Shown: positions 37,927 through 50,062, numbered from the stretch's first letter. The stretch is 64,000 nucleotides of DNA from Tardibacter sp963781025 (GCA_963781025.1 CAWADU010000003.1:682001-746000); one strand, 5' to 3'. Notes: generated by a model not told the origin, from the letters alone. Numbers and translations: made by a program.

Positions 37927-38014
37927 CGGGCCAGTCTACCGGGATGGCTTGGGGAGGGCCAGTATTTCGCACCTGCAGAGGTCAAGATTGCAATACAGCA
38001 CTGGACGGCCGAAT

Positions 38015-38857
38015 TCAGTTACCTCGCCGCGCCATGAAGGCGAGCCGTTCCAGCAGCACCACATCCTGCTCATTCTTGAGAAGCGCCCCATACAGTGGCG
38101 GGATCGCCTTTTTCGGGTCCTTGGACTGCAGCACGTCGAGCGGAAGGTCCTCGTGCATGAGCAGCTTCAGCCAATCGAGCAATTCGGATGTCGACGGCTT
38201 CTTCTTCAGGCCGGGCACTTCGCGGACCTGATAGAAGATTTCGAGCGCCTTCGAGACGAGCATCTTCTGGATGCCGGGGAAATGGACGTCGATGATCGCC
38301 TTCATCGTGTCGCGATCGGGGAACTTGATATAGTGAAAGAAGCAACGGCGCAGGAAAGCGTCGGGCAGTTCCTTTTCGTTGTTCGAGGTGATGACCACGA
38401 TCGGGCGTTCGACGGCCTTCACCGTCTCGCTGGTTTCGTAGACATGGAATTCCATGCGATCGAGTTCCTGCAGCAAATCGTTCGGGAACTCGATGTCGGC
38501 CTTGTCGATCTCGTCTATCAACAGCACCGGAAGCTGCGGAGAAGTGAAGGCGTCCCACAGTTTGCCACGCCGGATATAATTGGCGATGTCGTGCACGCGT
38601 TCGTCGCCCAACTGACTGTCGCGCAGCCGCCCGACCGCGTCATATTCATAAAGGCCCTGCTGCGCCTTCGTGGTCGATTTCACATGCCATTCGATCAGCG
38701 GCGCATTGACCGTTTTTGCGATTTCGTGCGCCAGCACCGTCTTGCCGGTCCCCGGCTCGCCCTTGACGAGAAGCGGACGCCGAAGCGCCACGGCGGCATT
38801 GACCGCAACCTTCAGGTCATCGGTGGCGATATAAGCGCTGGTACCCTCAAAGCGCAT
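38015..38857 (-). CDS. MoxR-family AAA ATPase
   Basis: A 280-residue AAA+ ATPase. Walker A (GEPGTGKT) near 33, Walker B (LLIDEIDKAD) near 105, sensor 1 (VITSNNEKELPDAF) near 145 and an arginine finger region (LRRCFFHYI) are intact. It acts with the VWA protein 88 bases downstream, probably as a chaperone-like ring. The ATG at 38857 is preferred to an upstream GTG at 38872. Confidence 0.93.
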   Translation of the reverse strand: MRFEGTSAYIATDDLKVAVNAAVALRRPLLVKGEPGTGKTVLAHEIAKTVNAPLIEWHVKSTTKAQQGLYEYDAVGRLRDSQLGDERVHDIANYIRRGKLWDAFTSPQLPVLLIDEIDKADIEFPNDLLQELDRMEFHVYETSETVKAVERPIVVITSNNEKELPDAFLRRCFFHYIKFPDRDTMKAIIDVHFPGIQKMLVSKALEIFYQVREVPGLKKKPSTSELLDWLKLLMHEDLPLDVLQSKDPKKAIPPLYGALLKNEQDVVLLERLAFMARRGN

Positions 38858-38941
38858 CGGACAGCCTTTCACTCAACGTCACGCATGACGCATAGGCAGA
38901 CCGCCGGGGTGGCGCAAGCTGCAGGTAGAGTGCGGCGGGCT

Positions 38942-39676
38942 TCAGTCCGCGCGGCTTTGCACGATGTTCCAGAAGGCGAAGTGCTGGGCGAGCAGCGTCT
39001 GGAAGCCGAAGCGCACCGCCCGCTCGCCGCCCGGAACCGATGCCGCGGCCTTGATGACGGCCAGGCTTTCCTTTCGGTTAGGCCATTCGCCGTGGCGATC
39101 GATGGGCTTGATGTCCATGCTTATGCTGATTCGCCGAAGCGCCGTCGAGATCGTTTCCCAGTCCATCAGAAGCGCTACGGCCGCGCCGACTGCGCAACCG
39201 AGACGGTCTGAGCCCGCAAGCGTTACCAGCGCGTTGCGTGTCGCGTCGACGGCGATTTCCACACCCGTCTGACCCGCACGGCTGGGAGGCGGCCCCGCCG
39301 CCATAACCAGCTGCGAAAGCAGGTCACGTTCGCGAGCGAAGCTGCGCGCTGCCGCGCTGAGCCACTCCAGGGAGGGGGCGAGCGGTGACTGGTGGACGAT
39401 TTCGAACACACTGGGGCGGGTGCCGTGAAGTAATCCGAGGAGGTGAAGCACATCTGCCAGCGTTTCTCGCGAGATTTTTGCTCCGCCAGCAATGCCCGCG
39501 ACAAACTCATGCGATCCGGAGCCGGAAGCGACCAGCCCGTCTTCCAGAGCGTCGATCAGGTCCGCCTCATGTGTGACGGCAGGTATCGGCAGTGGTCGGT
39601 TTGCTGACAATCCGGCCTCCTCTACAACATCGCGGCCGAAGGTCCCCAGCAACGCCTTCCTTCGCAATGCATCCAA
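38942..39676 (-). CDS. hypothetical protein, soluble, alpha-helical
   Basis: About 244 residues with no signal or membrane segment. The alanine/leucine-rich helices end in FGFQTLLAQHFAFWNIVQSR. I do not recognise it. The only start codon in frame is a TTG at 39676 without a ribosome-binding site. The frame stays open far upstream toward the rpoD stop with no ATG or GTG, while an ATG near 39718 is one base out of frame, so an indel at the 5' end is possible. It lies between rpoD and the MoxR gene on the same strand. Confidence 0.55.
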   Translation of the reverse strand: MDALRRKALLGTFGRDVVEEAGLSANRPLPIPAVTHEADLIDALEDGLVASGSGSHEFVAGIAGGAKISRETLADVLHLLGLLHGTRPSVFEIVHQSPLAPSLEWLSAAARSFARERDLLSQLVMAAGPPPSRAGQTGVEIAVDATRNALVTLAGSDRLGCAVGAAVALLMDWETISTALRRISISMDIKPIDRHGEWPNRKESLAVIKAAASVPGGERAVRFGFQTLLAQHFAFWNIVQSRAD

Positions 39677-39847
39677 AACGAAAGTGTCCGCGCTGGTCCG
39701 GCTGGCGGGCGGATCATCCGCGATGACTTGCCTATGTCTTAATTCCTGCCCGTAAAGACAGGGTTTACATAAGTCCCGATTTGTTACGCTTGGCCAATTA
39801 AGAGGGGCGGGGCGCAGAGGGATGCGCCGCCACGCCTCCAGGACGGC

Positions 39848-41896
<2,049 letters not shown>

Positions 41897-41939
41897 GCCT
41901 GTCGTTCGCCCTGCCATTGCGGTGTATTGCCGCCTGTTC

Positions 41940-43736
41940 TTACTCATCATCCCGCGCCAGGGATTTCAACCTGGCGTCGAGACTGTCCTTTTGACGGCGC
42001 AGCCGTTGCTGCTCGTCGAGATCTTCTTGCGCTGCTGTTGAACTGAGACGCGCCGTGGCCTCACCCAATGCAGCTTCGATGGCTTCCAGCGCCGCCAGCA
42101 CATCCAGAACGGCCCCCAGATCCTGCGCCGCTCTTGCACTGTCGCCGCCGGGGCGCGTGAAGGAAAAAGCGAGCCTGTTAGAACGGCGCACCTCATCTGC
42201 CAACGCGCCCACGCCCGCCGAGGCTAAATTGTGGTCAAGCGCGCTCTTGTCAAGGTGTGGATCGCGCATTGCCGCATCGAGCAGCAACTCGCGCAAGCGG
42301 GCCAATCCGGGATCACTGATGCCCAGCTTTGCCAACGTCTCGCCATGAACGGCCGCAAGCGCCGGGTGTTCGAGCAGCCCCGCCATCAGCGCGGTCAGAA
42401 TCACCTCGCCGGGCTTTCGCGCGCTGATCGGGGATCGCGGGGCAGGCGAAGCGCCTTTATTATATCGATTCCAGGTGCGGAAATGGGTGTAGAAGCGGTC
42501 GCGAAACGCCTGTTCATACGCCTGCGACACGTCCCTGTCCTCGATCGAACGGGCATGCTCGCGAAGTCGCGCCTGCAAACCCGCGCGCTGTTCAGGCGTC
42601 GAAACCGGCAGCGCCGCGAGTTCCGTTTCCCACAGCCGGTCGACGAGCGGCTGCATGTTTCCCGCCAGCCGCTCGAATGCGGCCGCGCCGTCGCCGCGGA
42701 CCAGATCGTCGGGATCCTGCCCCGGCGGCAGCGTCAGGAAATCGAGCGATTTGCCCGGCTTCAGCAACGGAAGTGCCCGCAGCGCGGCCCGCAGCGCGGC
42801 CCGTTGCCCCGCCGCGTCGCCGTCGAAACAGAGCAGGGGGGTGTCTACCACGCGCCACAGCAACGCGAGCTGATTTTCGGTGAGCGCGGTGCCGAGCGGG
42901 GCGACGGCTTCCATAATCCCGGCGTCATGGAGGGCGATGACGTCCATATAACCTTCGACGACGATCAGCCGTCCGGACTTGCGCGCCGCGGGCCCGGCCC
43001 GGTCGAGGTTGAAGAGCGTGCGCCCCTTGTCGAACAGCGGGGTATCGGGGGAGTTCAGATATTTCGGCTCGCCATCGCCGATGATGCGCCCGCCGAATGC
43101 GATCACCCGGCCCCGCGTGTCGCGGATGGGGAACATCAGCCGGCCCCGGAAACGATCATAGGGTTCGCGGTCGCGTTCTTCCGGCTGGATCAAAAGGCCG
43201 CCTTCGACCAGCTTGTCCATGCCATAGCTGTTGAGCGCGACCTTCAGCCGCATGCGGCTGTCCGGCGCGAAGCCGAGCGTAAAGGTTTCGATCGCCGATC
43301 GGCTCAGCCCGCGCTTTTCCAGATAGACGCGTGCTTCGGCCCCGCTGGTGCTGCCCAGTTCGCCCCGGAACCATTGCGCGGTTGCCTCCATGACGTCAAC
43401 GAGCCCGGTCCGCCGCACTTCCCGTTCGCGTGATTCCCGGCTTTCCTGGGGAATTTCGAGTCCGGCTTCCATCGCCAGCCGCTCCACCGCATCGCGGAAG
43501 GCTAGCCCCTCATGGTCCGTCAGGAAACGGATCACATCGCCATGCGCCCCGCACCCGAAACAGTGGTAAAATCCCTTTTCGTCATTGATCGTGAAACTGG
43601 GCGTCTTCTCGTGATGGAAGGGGCAGCACGCCTTCCACTCCCGCCCCGCGCGGGTGAGCTTCACCGTCCGCCCGATCACGCCCGACAGCGCGAACCGGTT
43701 CCTGAGTTCGTCAAGGAAGGCGGGGGATATGGACAC
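41940..43736 (-). CDS. dnaG: DNA primase
   Basis: Makes RNA primers for replication. Of 598 residues, the N-terminal zinc finger is CCPFHHEKTPSF with FHCFGC-type cysteines (YHCFGCGAHGD) near 37-65. The Toprim catalytic core contains VVEGYMDVIALHDAGI near 260 and LLCFDGDAAGQRAALRA near 305. The C-terminal helicase-binding region is less conserved. It starts two bases after the yqeY-like gene and precedes rpoD, the classic macromolecular-synthesis order. Confidence 0.96.
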   Translation of the reverse strand: MSISPAFLDELRNRFALSGVIGRTVKLTRAGREWKACCPFHHEKTPSFTINDEKGFYHCFGCGAHGDVIRFLTDHEGLAFRDAVERLAMEAGLEIPQESRESREREVRRTGLVDVMEATAQWFRGELGSTSGAEARVYLEKRGLSRSAIETFTLGFAPDSRMRLKVALNSYGMDKLVEGGLLIQPEERDREPYDRFRGRLMFPIRDTRGRVIAFGGRIIGDGEPKYLNSPDTPLFDKGRTLFNLDRAGPAARKSGRLIVVEGYMDVIALHDAGIMEAVAPLGTALTENQLALLWRVVDTPLLCFDGDAAGQRAALRAALRALPLLKPGKSLDFLTLPPGQDPDDLVRGDGAAAFERLAGNMQPLVDRLWETELAALPVSTPEQRAGLQARLREHARSIEDRDVSQAYEQAFRDRFYTHFRTWNRYNKGASPAPRSPISARKPGEVILTALMAGLLEHPALAAVHGETLAKLGISDPGLARLRELLLDAAMRDPHLDKSALDHNLASAGVGALADEVRRSNRLAFSFTRPGGDSARAAQDLGAVLDVLAALEAIEAALGEATARLSSTAAQEDLDEQQRLRRQKDSLDARLKSLARDDE

Positions 43737-43738
43737 CT

Positions 43739-44191
43739 TTAGCTAAGTGCCGCCTTCACCAGTCCGCTCGCGCTGGACATGTCCATCTTGCCTGCGAAAC
43801 GCTCCTTCAATGCGGCCATGACGCGGCCCATGTCCTTGACCGATGTCGCGCCAAGCTCGGCAACCAGGGCCTTTACAGCTTCGGCTGCTTCGGCTTCATT
43901 CATCTGGGCGGGAAGAAAACCCTCGATCACCGCCAGTTCGGCGCGTTCGACGGCGGCCAGCTCGGCCCTTCCGCCCTTGTCGAACATTTCGATCAATTCG
44001 CGCCGCTGCTTGGCCATTTTCTGGAGGACGTCGATGATGAGCAGATTGTCATCGGCGGGCGCGGTGCCGGTGCGCAGTTCGATGTCCTTGTTCTTGATCG
44101 CGGCTTGAATAAGCCGGATTGCCGATGTGCGAGCTTCGTCACGCGCCTTCATCGAATGGACGAGCGCGGCCTTGATATCGTCGCGGATCAT
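43739..44191 (-). CDS. GatB/YqeY domain protein
   Basis: A 150-residue protein of the YqeY family, which resembles the tRNA-binding tail of GatB. MIRDDIKAALVHSMKARDE and GFLPAQMNEAE, then KDMGRVMAALKERFAGKMD, are family landmarks. It is thought to act near tRNA amidation, but the role is unproved. It is the first gene of the yqeY-dnaG-rpoD unit, divergent from carA. Confidence 0.93.
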   Translation of the reverse strand: MIRDDIKAALVHSMKARDEARTSAIRLIQAAIKNKDIELRTGTAPADDNLLIIDVLQKMAKQRRELIEMFDKGGRAELAAVERAELAVIEGFLPAQMNEAEAAEAVKALVAELGATSVKDMGRVMAALKERFAGKMDMSSASGLVKAALS

Positions 44192-44210
44192 GGTGGTCCT
44201 TAGTTTACCG

Positions 44211-44239
44211 GTTGTATTCTCGGGAAAGAACCAGTCTAA
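44211..44239 (-). promoter_or_regulatory. candidate promoter of yqeY-dnaG-rpoD
   Basis: TTAGAC (44239-44234) and TACAAC (44216-44211) are separated by 17 bases and point to the yqeY-like gene, with the ATG about 20 bases from the -10 box. Confidence 0.4.
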
Positions 44240-44264
44240 CGCAGCCTCGCAGGATTTAATAGGA

Positions 44265-44293
44265 TTGACGGTTGGGGGCAGGGTGCCTAGGAA
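44265..44293 (+). promoter_or_regulatory. candidate promoter of carAB
   Basis: TTGACG (44265-44270), 17 bases, then TAGGAA (44288-44293), about 50 bases before the carA GTG. The -35 box is good and the -10 box weak. Confidence 0.35.
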
Positions 44294-44341
44294 GCCCGCC
44301 GTTTGCCCGCCCATCCATGCTGGAAAAGAAGGAGGCCGCCC

Positions 44342-45508
44342 GTGGCCGTTGCCGACCCGAAACGCGCGCCCGACAAGCCTACGGGCGTGCTTGTTTTGGC
44401 GGACGGCTCTGTCACATGGGGCCGCGGCATTGGCGCGGAAGGCTCCGCTGTCGGCGAAGTGTGCTTCAACACCGCCATGACGGGCTATCAGGAGGTGATG
44501 ACCGATCCGAGCTATGCCGGGCAGATCATCAACTTCACCTTCCCGCACATCGGCAACGTCGGCGCCAATGTTGACGATGTGGAGGCGCTTAATCCCCATG
44601 CTCTGGGCTGCGTGCTTCGCGAAGACATCACAGCACCTTCCAATTTTCGCGCCACCCAGAATTTCGATGCCTGGCTGAAATCGAACGGCCGGATCGGCAT
44701 CGCGGGCGTCGACACGCGCGCGCTGACCCGCCGCATTCGTTTAAAGGGTGCGCCCAATGGCGTGATCGCGCATGACGAGAACGGCGACTTCGATCTCGAC
44801 GCGCTGCTCGCCCAGGCAAAGGCATGGCCGGGGCTTGAGGGCATGGACCTGGCGAAGGACGTCAGCGCCCGCCAGTCCTATAAATGGGCGGACGGTCTGT
44901 GGTCTCTGGGCAAAGGTTATGCGAGGGACGAAGCGGCGGCGGATGCGCCCCATGTCGTCGCCATCGACTATGGCATCAAGCGCAACATCCTGAGAAACCT
45001 CGTCGCCGCCGGCGCTCGCCTAACGGTGCTGCCCGCGACCGCGACCTTCGACGACATCATGGCGCATCAGCCCGATGGCCTGTTCCTGTCGAACGGCCCC
45101 GGCGACCCCGCCGCAACCGGCGTCTATGCCGTGCCGATGATCCGGCAGTGGCTTGAAACAAAAAAGCCGCTGTTCGGCATCTGCCTTGGTCACCAAATGC
45201 TGGGGATCGCGGTGGGCGCGAAGACGTCCAAAATGCATCAGGGCCATCGCGGCGCGAACCATCCGGTCAAGCGCCTTGAAGACGGCCGGGTCGAGATCAC
45301 CAGCATGAACCACGGCTTTGCGGTTGAAACCGAGACCCTGCCGGAGAACGCCCGCGCGACGCACGTGTCGTTGTTCGACGGCTCCAACTGCGGCTTTGAA
45401 CTCACTGATTGTCCGGCCTTTTCCGTCCAATACCATCCCGAGGCCAGCCCCGGCCCGCAGGACAGCCATTATCTGTTCGAGCGGTTCGTCGGCCAGCTTA
45501 AGAAGTAA
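44342..45508 (+). CDS. carA: carbamoyl-phosphate synthase small (glutaminase) subunit
   Basis: Hydrolyses glutamine and channels ammonia to CarB, feeding arginine and pyrimidine synthesis. It is 388 residues. The nucleophilic cysteine is in FGICLGHQMLGIA near 280, and the histidine/glutamate pair in QYHPEASPGP near the C-terminus. The GTG start has a perfect AAGGAGG six bases upstream, which decides it over an upstream ATG at 44303. The stop is two bases before carB. Confidence 0.97.
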   Translation: MAVADPKRAPDKPTGVLVLADGSVTWGRGIGAEGSAVGEVCFNTAMTGYQEVMTDPSYAGQIINFTFPHIGNVGANVDDVEALNPHALGCVLREDITAPSNFRATQNFDAWLKSNGRIGIAGVDTRALTRRIRLKGAPNGVIAHDENGDFDLDALLAQAKAWPGLEGMDLAKDVSARQSYKWADGLWSLGKGYARDEAAADAPHVVAIDYGIKRNILRNLVAAGARLTVLPATATFDDIMAHQPDGLFLSNGPGDPAATGVYAVPMIRQWLETKKPLFGICLGHQMLGIAVGAKTSKMHQGHRGANHPVKRLEDGRVEITSMNHGFAVETETLPENARATHVSLFDGSNCGFELTDCPAFSVQYHPEASPGPQDSHYLFERFVGQLKK

Positions 45509-45510
45509 AC

Positions 45511-48500
45511 ATGCCCAAACGCACTGACATCTCCTCCATCCTCATCATCGGCGCCGGCCCCATCGTCATCGGCCAGGCGTGCGAGTTCGATTATTCGGGC
45601 ACGCAGGCCTGCAAGGCGCTGCGTGAGGAGGGCTACCGGATCATTCTGGTGAACTCCAACCCGGCGACGATCATGACCGATCCCGATCTGGCGGACGCGA
45701 CCTATATCGAGCCGATCACGCCCGAGATCGTGGCGAAGATCATCGAAAAGGAACGGCCCGATGCGGTGCTGCCGACCATGGGCGGGCAGACCGCGCTGAA
45801 CACGGCGCTGGCGCTGGCGAAAGACGGCACGCTCGACAAATACGGCGTCAAGCTGATCGGCGCGGATGCCGAGGCGATCGACAAGGCCGAGGACCGGCTG
45901 AAATTCCGCGATGCGATGAGCAAGATCGGGCTGGAGTCGGCCCGTTCGCGCATTGCGCACACGTTGGAGGAGGGACTCGCGGCGCTGGAATACACCGGCC
46001 TGCCCGCGATCATCCGCCCCAGCTTCACGCTGGGCGGCACCGGCGGCGGCGTTGCCTACAACAAGGAAGACTTCATCAAGATCGTGACAGGCGGCCTAGA
46101 TGCGTCGCCGACCACCGAGGTGCTGATCGAAGAGTCGCTGCTCGGCTGGAAAGAATATGAGATGGAGGTCGTCCGCGACCGGAACGACAACGCTATCATC
46201 GTCTGCTCGATCGAAAACGTGGACCCGATGGGCGTCCATACCGGGGATTCCATCACCGTCGCGCCCGCACTGACGCTGACCGACAAGGAATATCAGATCA
46301 TGCGGAACGCGTCGATCGCGTGCCTGCGTGAAATCGGCGTCGAAACAGGGGGTTCCAACGTCCAGTTCGCGGTCAATCCGAAGGACGGGCGCCTGGTCGT
46401 GATCGAGATGAACCCGCGCGTTTCGCGATCATCGGCGCTGGCATCGAAGGCGACAGGATTTCCCATCGCCAAGGTCGCGGCCAAGCTGGCGGTTGGTTAT
46501 ACGCTGGATGAAATCCAGAACGACATCACGGGCGCGACGCCCGCTTCGTTTGAACCCACGATCGACTATGTCGTCACCAAGATCCCGCGTTTCGCGTTCG
46601 AGAAGTTCAAGGGCGCCGAGCCGCTTCTCACCACCGCGATGAAATCGGTGGGAGAGGTGATGGCGATCGGTCGCTCGATCCACGAGAGCCTGCAAAAGGC
46701 GCTGCGCGGGCTGGAAACCGGGCTTTCCGGCTTCAACGAGTGTGAGGCGCTGGAAGGCGCGCCGCGTCACGTGATCGAGGCCGAACTGGCGCGACCGACG
46801 CCCGAGCGGCTGCTCGCTGCGGTCCAGGCGCTCCGCGAAGGCTTCACCGTCGCCGAAATCCAGAAGATCACACACTATGATCCCTGGTTCATCGAGCGGT
46901 TCGCCGAGATCGTCGCCGTCGAGCGCGAGGTCATCGAAACGGGCCTGCCCAACGACGTGGCAGGGCTGCGCCGCCTGAAGGCGATGGGCTTTTCGGACAA
47001 GCGGCTCTCTCAGCTCGCGCTCAAGTCCGCGCATCTTCACGATGGGATGGCGAGCGCGCAGGCGCGCGGCTCGGGCATTGTCCATGATGTCGTCAAGGGA
47101 ATGACCGGCGGCATCACCGAAAAGGAGGTGAGGGCGCTCCGCCATCAGCTCGGCGTCCGCCCGGTGTTCAAGCGCATCGACACCTGCGCGGGCGAGTTCG
47201 AAGCGAAGACGCCCTATATGTACTCGACCTACGAGGCGCCGAGCTTCGGAGAGCCGGAGTGCGAGGCGGGTGTTTCCGACCGGAAAAAGGTCGTGATCCT
47301 TGGCGGTGGTCCAAACCGCATCGGGCAGGGGATCGAGTTCGACTATTGCTGCTGCCACGCGTGCTTTGCGCTGGGTGAGGCGGGCTATGAAACGATCATG
47401 GTCAACTGCAATCCCGAGACGGTGTCGACCGACTATGACACGTCGGACCGGCTTTATTTCGAGTCGCTGACCGCCGAGGACGTGCTTGAAATTCTGGCGG
47501 TCGAACAGTCAAAGGGCACGTTGCACGGCGTGATTGTCCAATTCGGCGGGCAGACGCCGCTGAAGCTGGCACAGGAGCTGGAGGACGCGGGCATCCCGAT
47601 CCTTGGCACCAGCCCCGATGCAATCGACCTGGCCGAGGACCGGGAGCGGTTCGCGGCGCTAGTCGAACGGCTTGGACTGAAGCAGCCGAGAAACGGCATC
47701 GCGCGCAGCAAGGAAGAGGCGCTCGCGGTGGCCGATCGCATCGGTTATCCGGTGCTGATGCGCCCCAGCTATGTGCTTGGGGGACGCGCGATGGAGATCG
47801 TTGAGGATCCCGCCCAGCTCGAAAACTATATTCAGGTAGCGGTTCAGGTCTCGGGCGATAGCCCGGTGCTGATCGATCAGTATTTGCGCGATGCCGTCGA
47901 AGTGGACGTCGACACGCTTGCCGATGGCGAAACCGTCGTGGTCGCGGGCGTGCTGCAGCATATCGAGGAGGCGGGCGTCCATTCGGGCGACAGCGCATGT
48001 ACATTGCCGCCCTATAGTCTTGATGATGAAATCATAAATGAAATCAAACATCAGGCTCATGAACTTGCGATTGCACTAGAAGTTCGCGGCCTGATGAATG
48101 TCCAGTTCGCGGTGAAAGACGGCGACGTCTACCTGATCGAGGTTAACCCACGCGCCAGCCGCACCGTGCCATTCGTCGCCAAGGCAATCGGTCAGCCCAT
48201 TGCCAAGATCGCGGCCCGTGTAATGGCCGGGGAAACGCTGGCGTCCTTTACCGACCTCAGGGTCGACCTGTCCGGCTTCGGTCACATCGCGGTCAAGGAA
48301 GCCGTGTTCCCGTTCGCGCGCTTTCCGGGCGTTGACCCGGTGCTTGGCCCGGAAATGCGGTCCACCGGCGAGGTCATGGGCATCGACCATGATTTCGCCA
48401 CGGCGTTTGCCAAGGCACAGATCGGGAGCGGCACCTTTCTGCCCAGTGAAGGTACGGCTTTCGTGTCGGTCAAGGACAGCGACAAGCCGCATATCGTGCC

Positions 48501-48855
48501 CGCCGTTCAACAACTGCTCCACCTGGGCTTCCGGGTTCTCGCGACCAGCGGCACGGCGGATTACCTTCAGGCGCAGGGTCTTGGCGTCGAGCGCGTCAAT
48601 AAAGTGCAGCAGGGACGGCCCCATATCGTCGACAAGATCAAGGACGGTGAGGTGGCCTTGATTTTCAACACGACCGAGGGCTGGCAATCGCTTCAGGACA
48701 GCCAATCGATCCGTGCATCCGCGCTTTACGGCAAGGTTCCATACTTCACTACGGCGGCTGCAAGCCTCGCTGCGACGCAAGCAATCAACGCTCTGCGCGG
48801 CGAGACCCTTGAAGTGCGGTCGCTGCAGTCTTACTATTTATCAATCGACGCATAG
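45511..48855 (+). CDS. carB: carbamoyl-phosphate synthase large subunit
   Basis: Builds carbamoyl phosphate from bicarbonate, ammonia and two ATP. Its 1114 residues hold two tandem ATP-grasp halves (first GQACEFDYSGTQACKALREE, second GQGIEFDYCCCHACFAL near 610), an oligomerisation region between them and an MGS-like allosteric domain at the C-terminus (VLATSGTADYL). Complete and ordinary. Confidence 0.98.
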   Translation: MPKRTDISSILIIGAGPIVIGQACEFDYSGTQACKALREEGYRIILVNSNPATIMTDPDLADATYIEPITPEIVAKIIEKERPDAVLPTMGGQTALNTALALAKDGTLDKYGVKLIGADAEAIDKAEDRLKFRDAMSKIGLESARSRIAHTLEEGLAALEYTGLPAIIRPSFTLGGTGGGVAYNKEDFIKIVTGGLDASPTTEVLIEESLLGWKEYEMEVVRDRNDNAIIVCSIENVDPMGVHTGDSITVAPALTLTDKEYQIMRNASIACLREIGVETGGSNVQFAVNPKDGRLVVIEMNPRVSRSSALASKATGFPIAKVAAKLAVGYTLDEIQNDITGATPASFEPTIDYVVTKIPRFAFEKFKGAEPLLTTAMKSVGEVMAIGRSIHESLQKALRGLETGLSGFNECEALEGAPRHVIEAELARPTPERLLAAVQALREGFTVAEIQKITHYDPWFIERFAEIVAVEREVIETGLPNDVAGLRRLKAMGFSDKRLSQLALKSAHLHDGMASAQARGSGIVHDVVKGMTGGITEKEVRALRHQLGVRPVFKRIDTCAGEFEAKTPYMYSTYEAPSFGEPECEAGVSDRKKVVILGGGPNRIGQGIEFDYCCCHACFALGEAGYETIMVNCNPETVSTDYDTSDRLYFESLTAEDVLEILAVEQSKGTLHGVIVQFGGQTPLKLAQELEDAGIPILGTSPDAIDLAEDRERFAALVERLGLKQPRNGIARSKEEALAVADRIGYPVLMRPSYVLGGRAMEIVEDPAQLENYIQVAVQVSGDSPVLIDQYLRDAVEVDVDTLADGETVVVAGVLQHIEEAGVHSGDSACTLPPYSLDDEIINEIKHQAHELAIALEVRGLMNVQFAVKDGDVYLIEVNPRASRTVPFVAKAIGQPIAKIAARVMAGETLASFTDLRVDLSGFGHIAVKEAVFPFARFPGVDPVLGPEMRSTGEVMGIDHDFATAFAKAQIGSGTFLPSEGTAFVSVKDSDKPHIVPAVQQLLHLGFRVLATSGTADYLQAQGLGVERVNKVQQGRPHIVDKIKDGEVALIFNTTEGWQSLQDSQSIRASALYGKVPYFTTAAASLAATQAINALRGETLEVRSLQSYYLSIDA

Positions 48856-48935
48856 ATTTCCCGCATTGCAGGTTCTCGTGCGCCCTGATTTTGGGGCGGA
48901 GACAAGCATTGATGGTTGCGGACGAAAGGATTGAG

Positions 48936-49415
48936 ATGGCGACGGTCGAAAAAGTGCCAATGTTGGCGGAAGGGCATGCCCGGCTGACGGAAGAACTCCA
49001 TCGTCTGAAGACGATCGAACGCCCGTCGATCGTTGAAGCGATCGAGGAAGCGCGTGCGCACGGCGATCTGTCGGAAAATGCCGAATATCACGCCGCCAAG
49101 GAGCGCCAGGGCCAGGTCGAGGCGATGATCGCCGACATCGAGCACAGCCTGTCGCGTGCCCAGGTGATCGACCCGACAACTCTTGGAGGAAACAAGGTCG
49201 TGTTCGGCGCGACCGTGCATCTCCTCGACGAGGACGAAAAGGCGATCAAATATCAGATCGTCGGACAGACCGAGGCGGACGCCAAGATTGGCCGGATTTC
49301 GTTTTCCTCACCGCTTGGTCGCGCGCTGATCGGGCGGCACGTTGGCGAGGATGTCGAAGTGTCGACCCCGTCGGGCGATCGCTATTACCAGATTTCCAAG
49401 CTGGAATTCATCTGA
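48936..49415 (+). CDS. greA: transcription elongation factor GreA
   Basis: Binds the secondary channel of RNA polymerase and rescues backtracked complexes by stimulating transcript cleavage. It is 159 residues, with an N-terminal coiled coil carrying GDLSENAEYHAAKERQ, the acidic catalytic tip. The C-terminal FKBP-like domain ends in SPLGRALIGRHVGEDVEV. AAAGGA five bases before the ATG at 48936 decides the start; an upstream extension to 48891 is unlikely. Confidence 0.96.
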   Translation: MATVEKVPMLAEGHARLTEELHRLKTIERPSIVEAIEEARAHGDLSENAEYHAAKERQGQVEAMIADIEHSLSRAQVIDPTTLGGNKVVFGATVHLLDEDEKAIKYQIVGQTEADAKIGRISFSSPLGRALIGRHVGEDVEVSTPSGDRYYQISKLEFI

Positions 49416-49435
49416 GCGAGCATTCACGATCGTCG

Positions 49436-50062
49436 TTGATAGTACCCACGCCACGGGCCACCCAAGGCGTCGTGGGCGCGACTGTTGCCGCCTTTCTTCT
49501 TCTTTGGGCTTTTGGGCATCGCGCTCAGGAAGCTTATGCCTATATGGCCGGGATCGTGCCTGCGCGGATTTCCGGCGACATGATCGTACCGGGCGGAATC
49601 CCGGTTCTGCTGACTCCCCTGAGCGCGACCTTGCTGCATGGATCATTCGCCCATCTCGCGTTCAACATGGTCATGCTTTATTATGTCGGCCGGTTCGTCG
49701 AGGCCATTCTCGGCGGGTCGCGCTTTCTTCTGCTGTATGCGATTGGCGCATATGCCGCAGGCTTCGCTGAATATCTCGCAACGTCCGACTCGCCCGTGCC
49801 GGTGATCGGCGCGAGCGGCGCCGTGTCAGCCGTGCTTGGCGCCTATGCGATTTACTTCGGTGAACGAAAGGCCGGGGAGGGACGGCTGCTTTCCTCGGAC
49901 GCCCGCACGGTCCTTTGGCTGGCGGCAACCTGGATCGGGTTGCAGTTGCTGACGGGTGCTGTTCTTAATGGGCCGGGCGGCGGTATTGCGATCTGGGCCC
50001 ATATCGGCGGCTTCATAACGGGACTGTTGCTGGCCAAGCCGCTGGCCTTGACACGGGAATGA
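49436..50062 (+). CDS. rhomboid family intramembrane serine protease
   Basis: A 208-residue multi-spanning inner-membrane protease. The catalytic serine is in GASGAVSAVLGAYA near 124 and the histidine in WAHIGGFITGLL near 186. HGSFAHLAFNMVMLY near 68 is the usual HxxxxHxxxN region, with the first histidine conserved. About six helices are predicted. The start is TTG 49436, 20 bases after greA, without a clear ribosome-binding site; GTG a few codons later is an alternative. The substrate is unknown. Confidence 0.9.
   Translation: MIVPTPRATQGVVGATVAAFLLLWAFGHRAQEAYAYMAGIVPARISGDMIVPGGIPVLLTPLSATLLHGSFAHLAFNMVMLYYVGRFVEAILGGSRFLLLYAIGAYAAGFAEYLATSDSPVPVIGASGAVSAVLGAYAIYFGERKAGEGRLLSSDARTVLWLAATWIGLQLLTGAVLNGPGGGIAIWAHIGGFITGLLLAKPLALTRE

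Noticed and set aside
42231..43433. A 400-codon open frame opposite dnaG
   Set aside because: It is an antisense shadow in high-GC DNA: arginine/glutamine-rich, no family features, while dnaG is fully supported.
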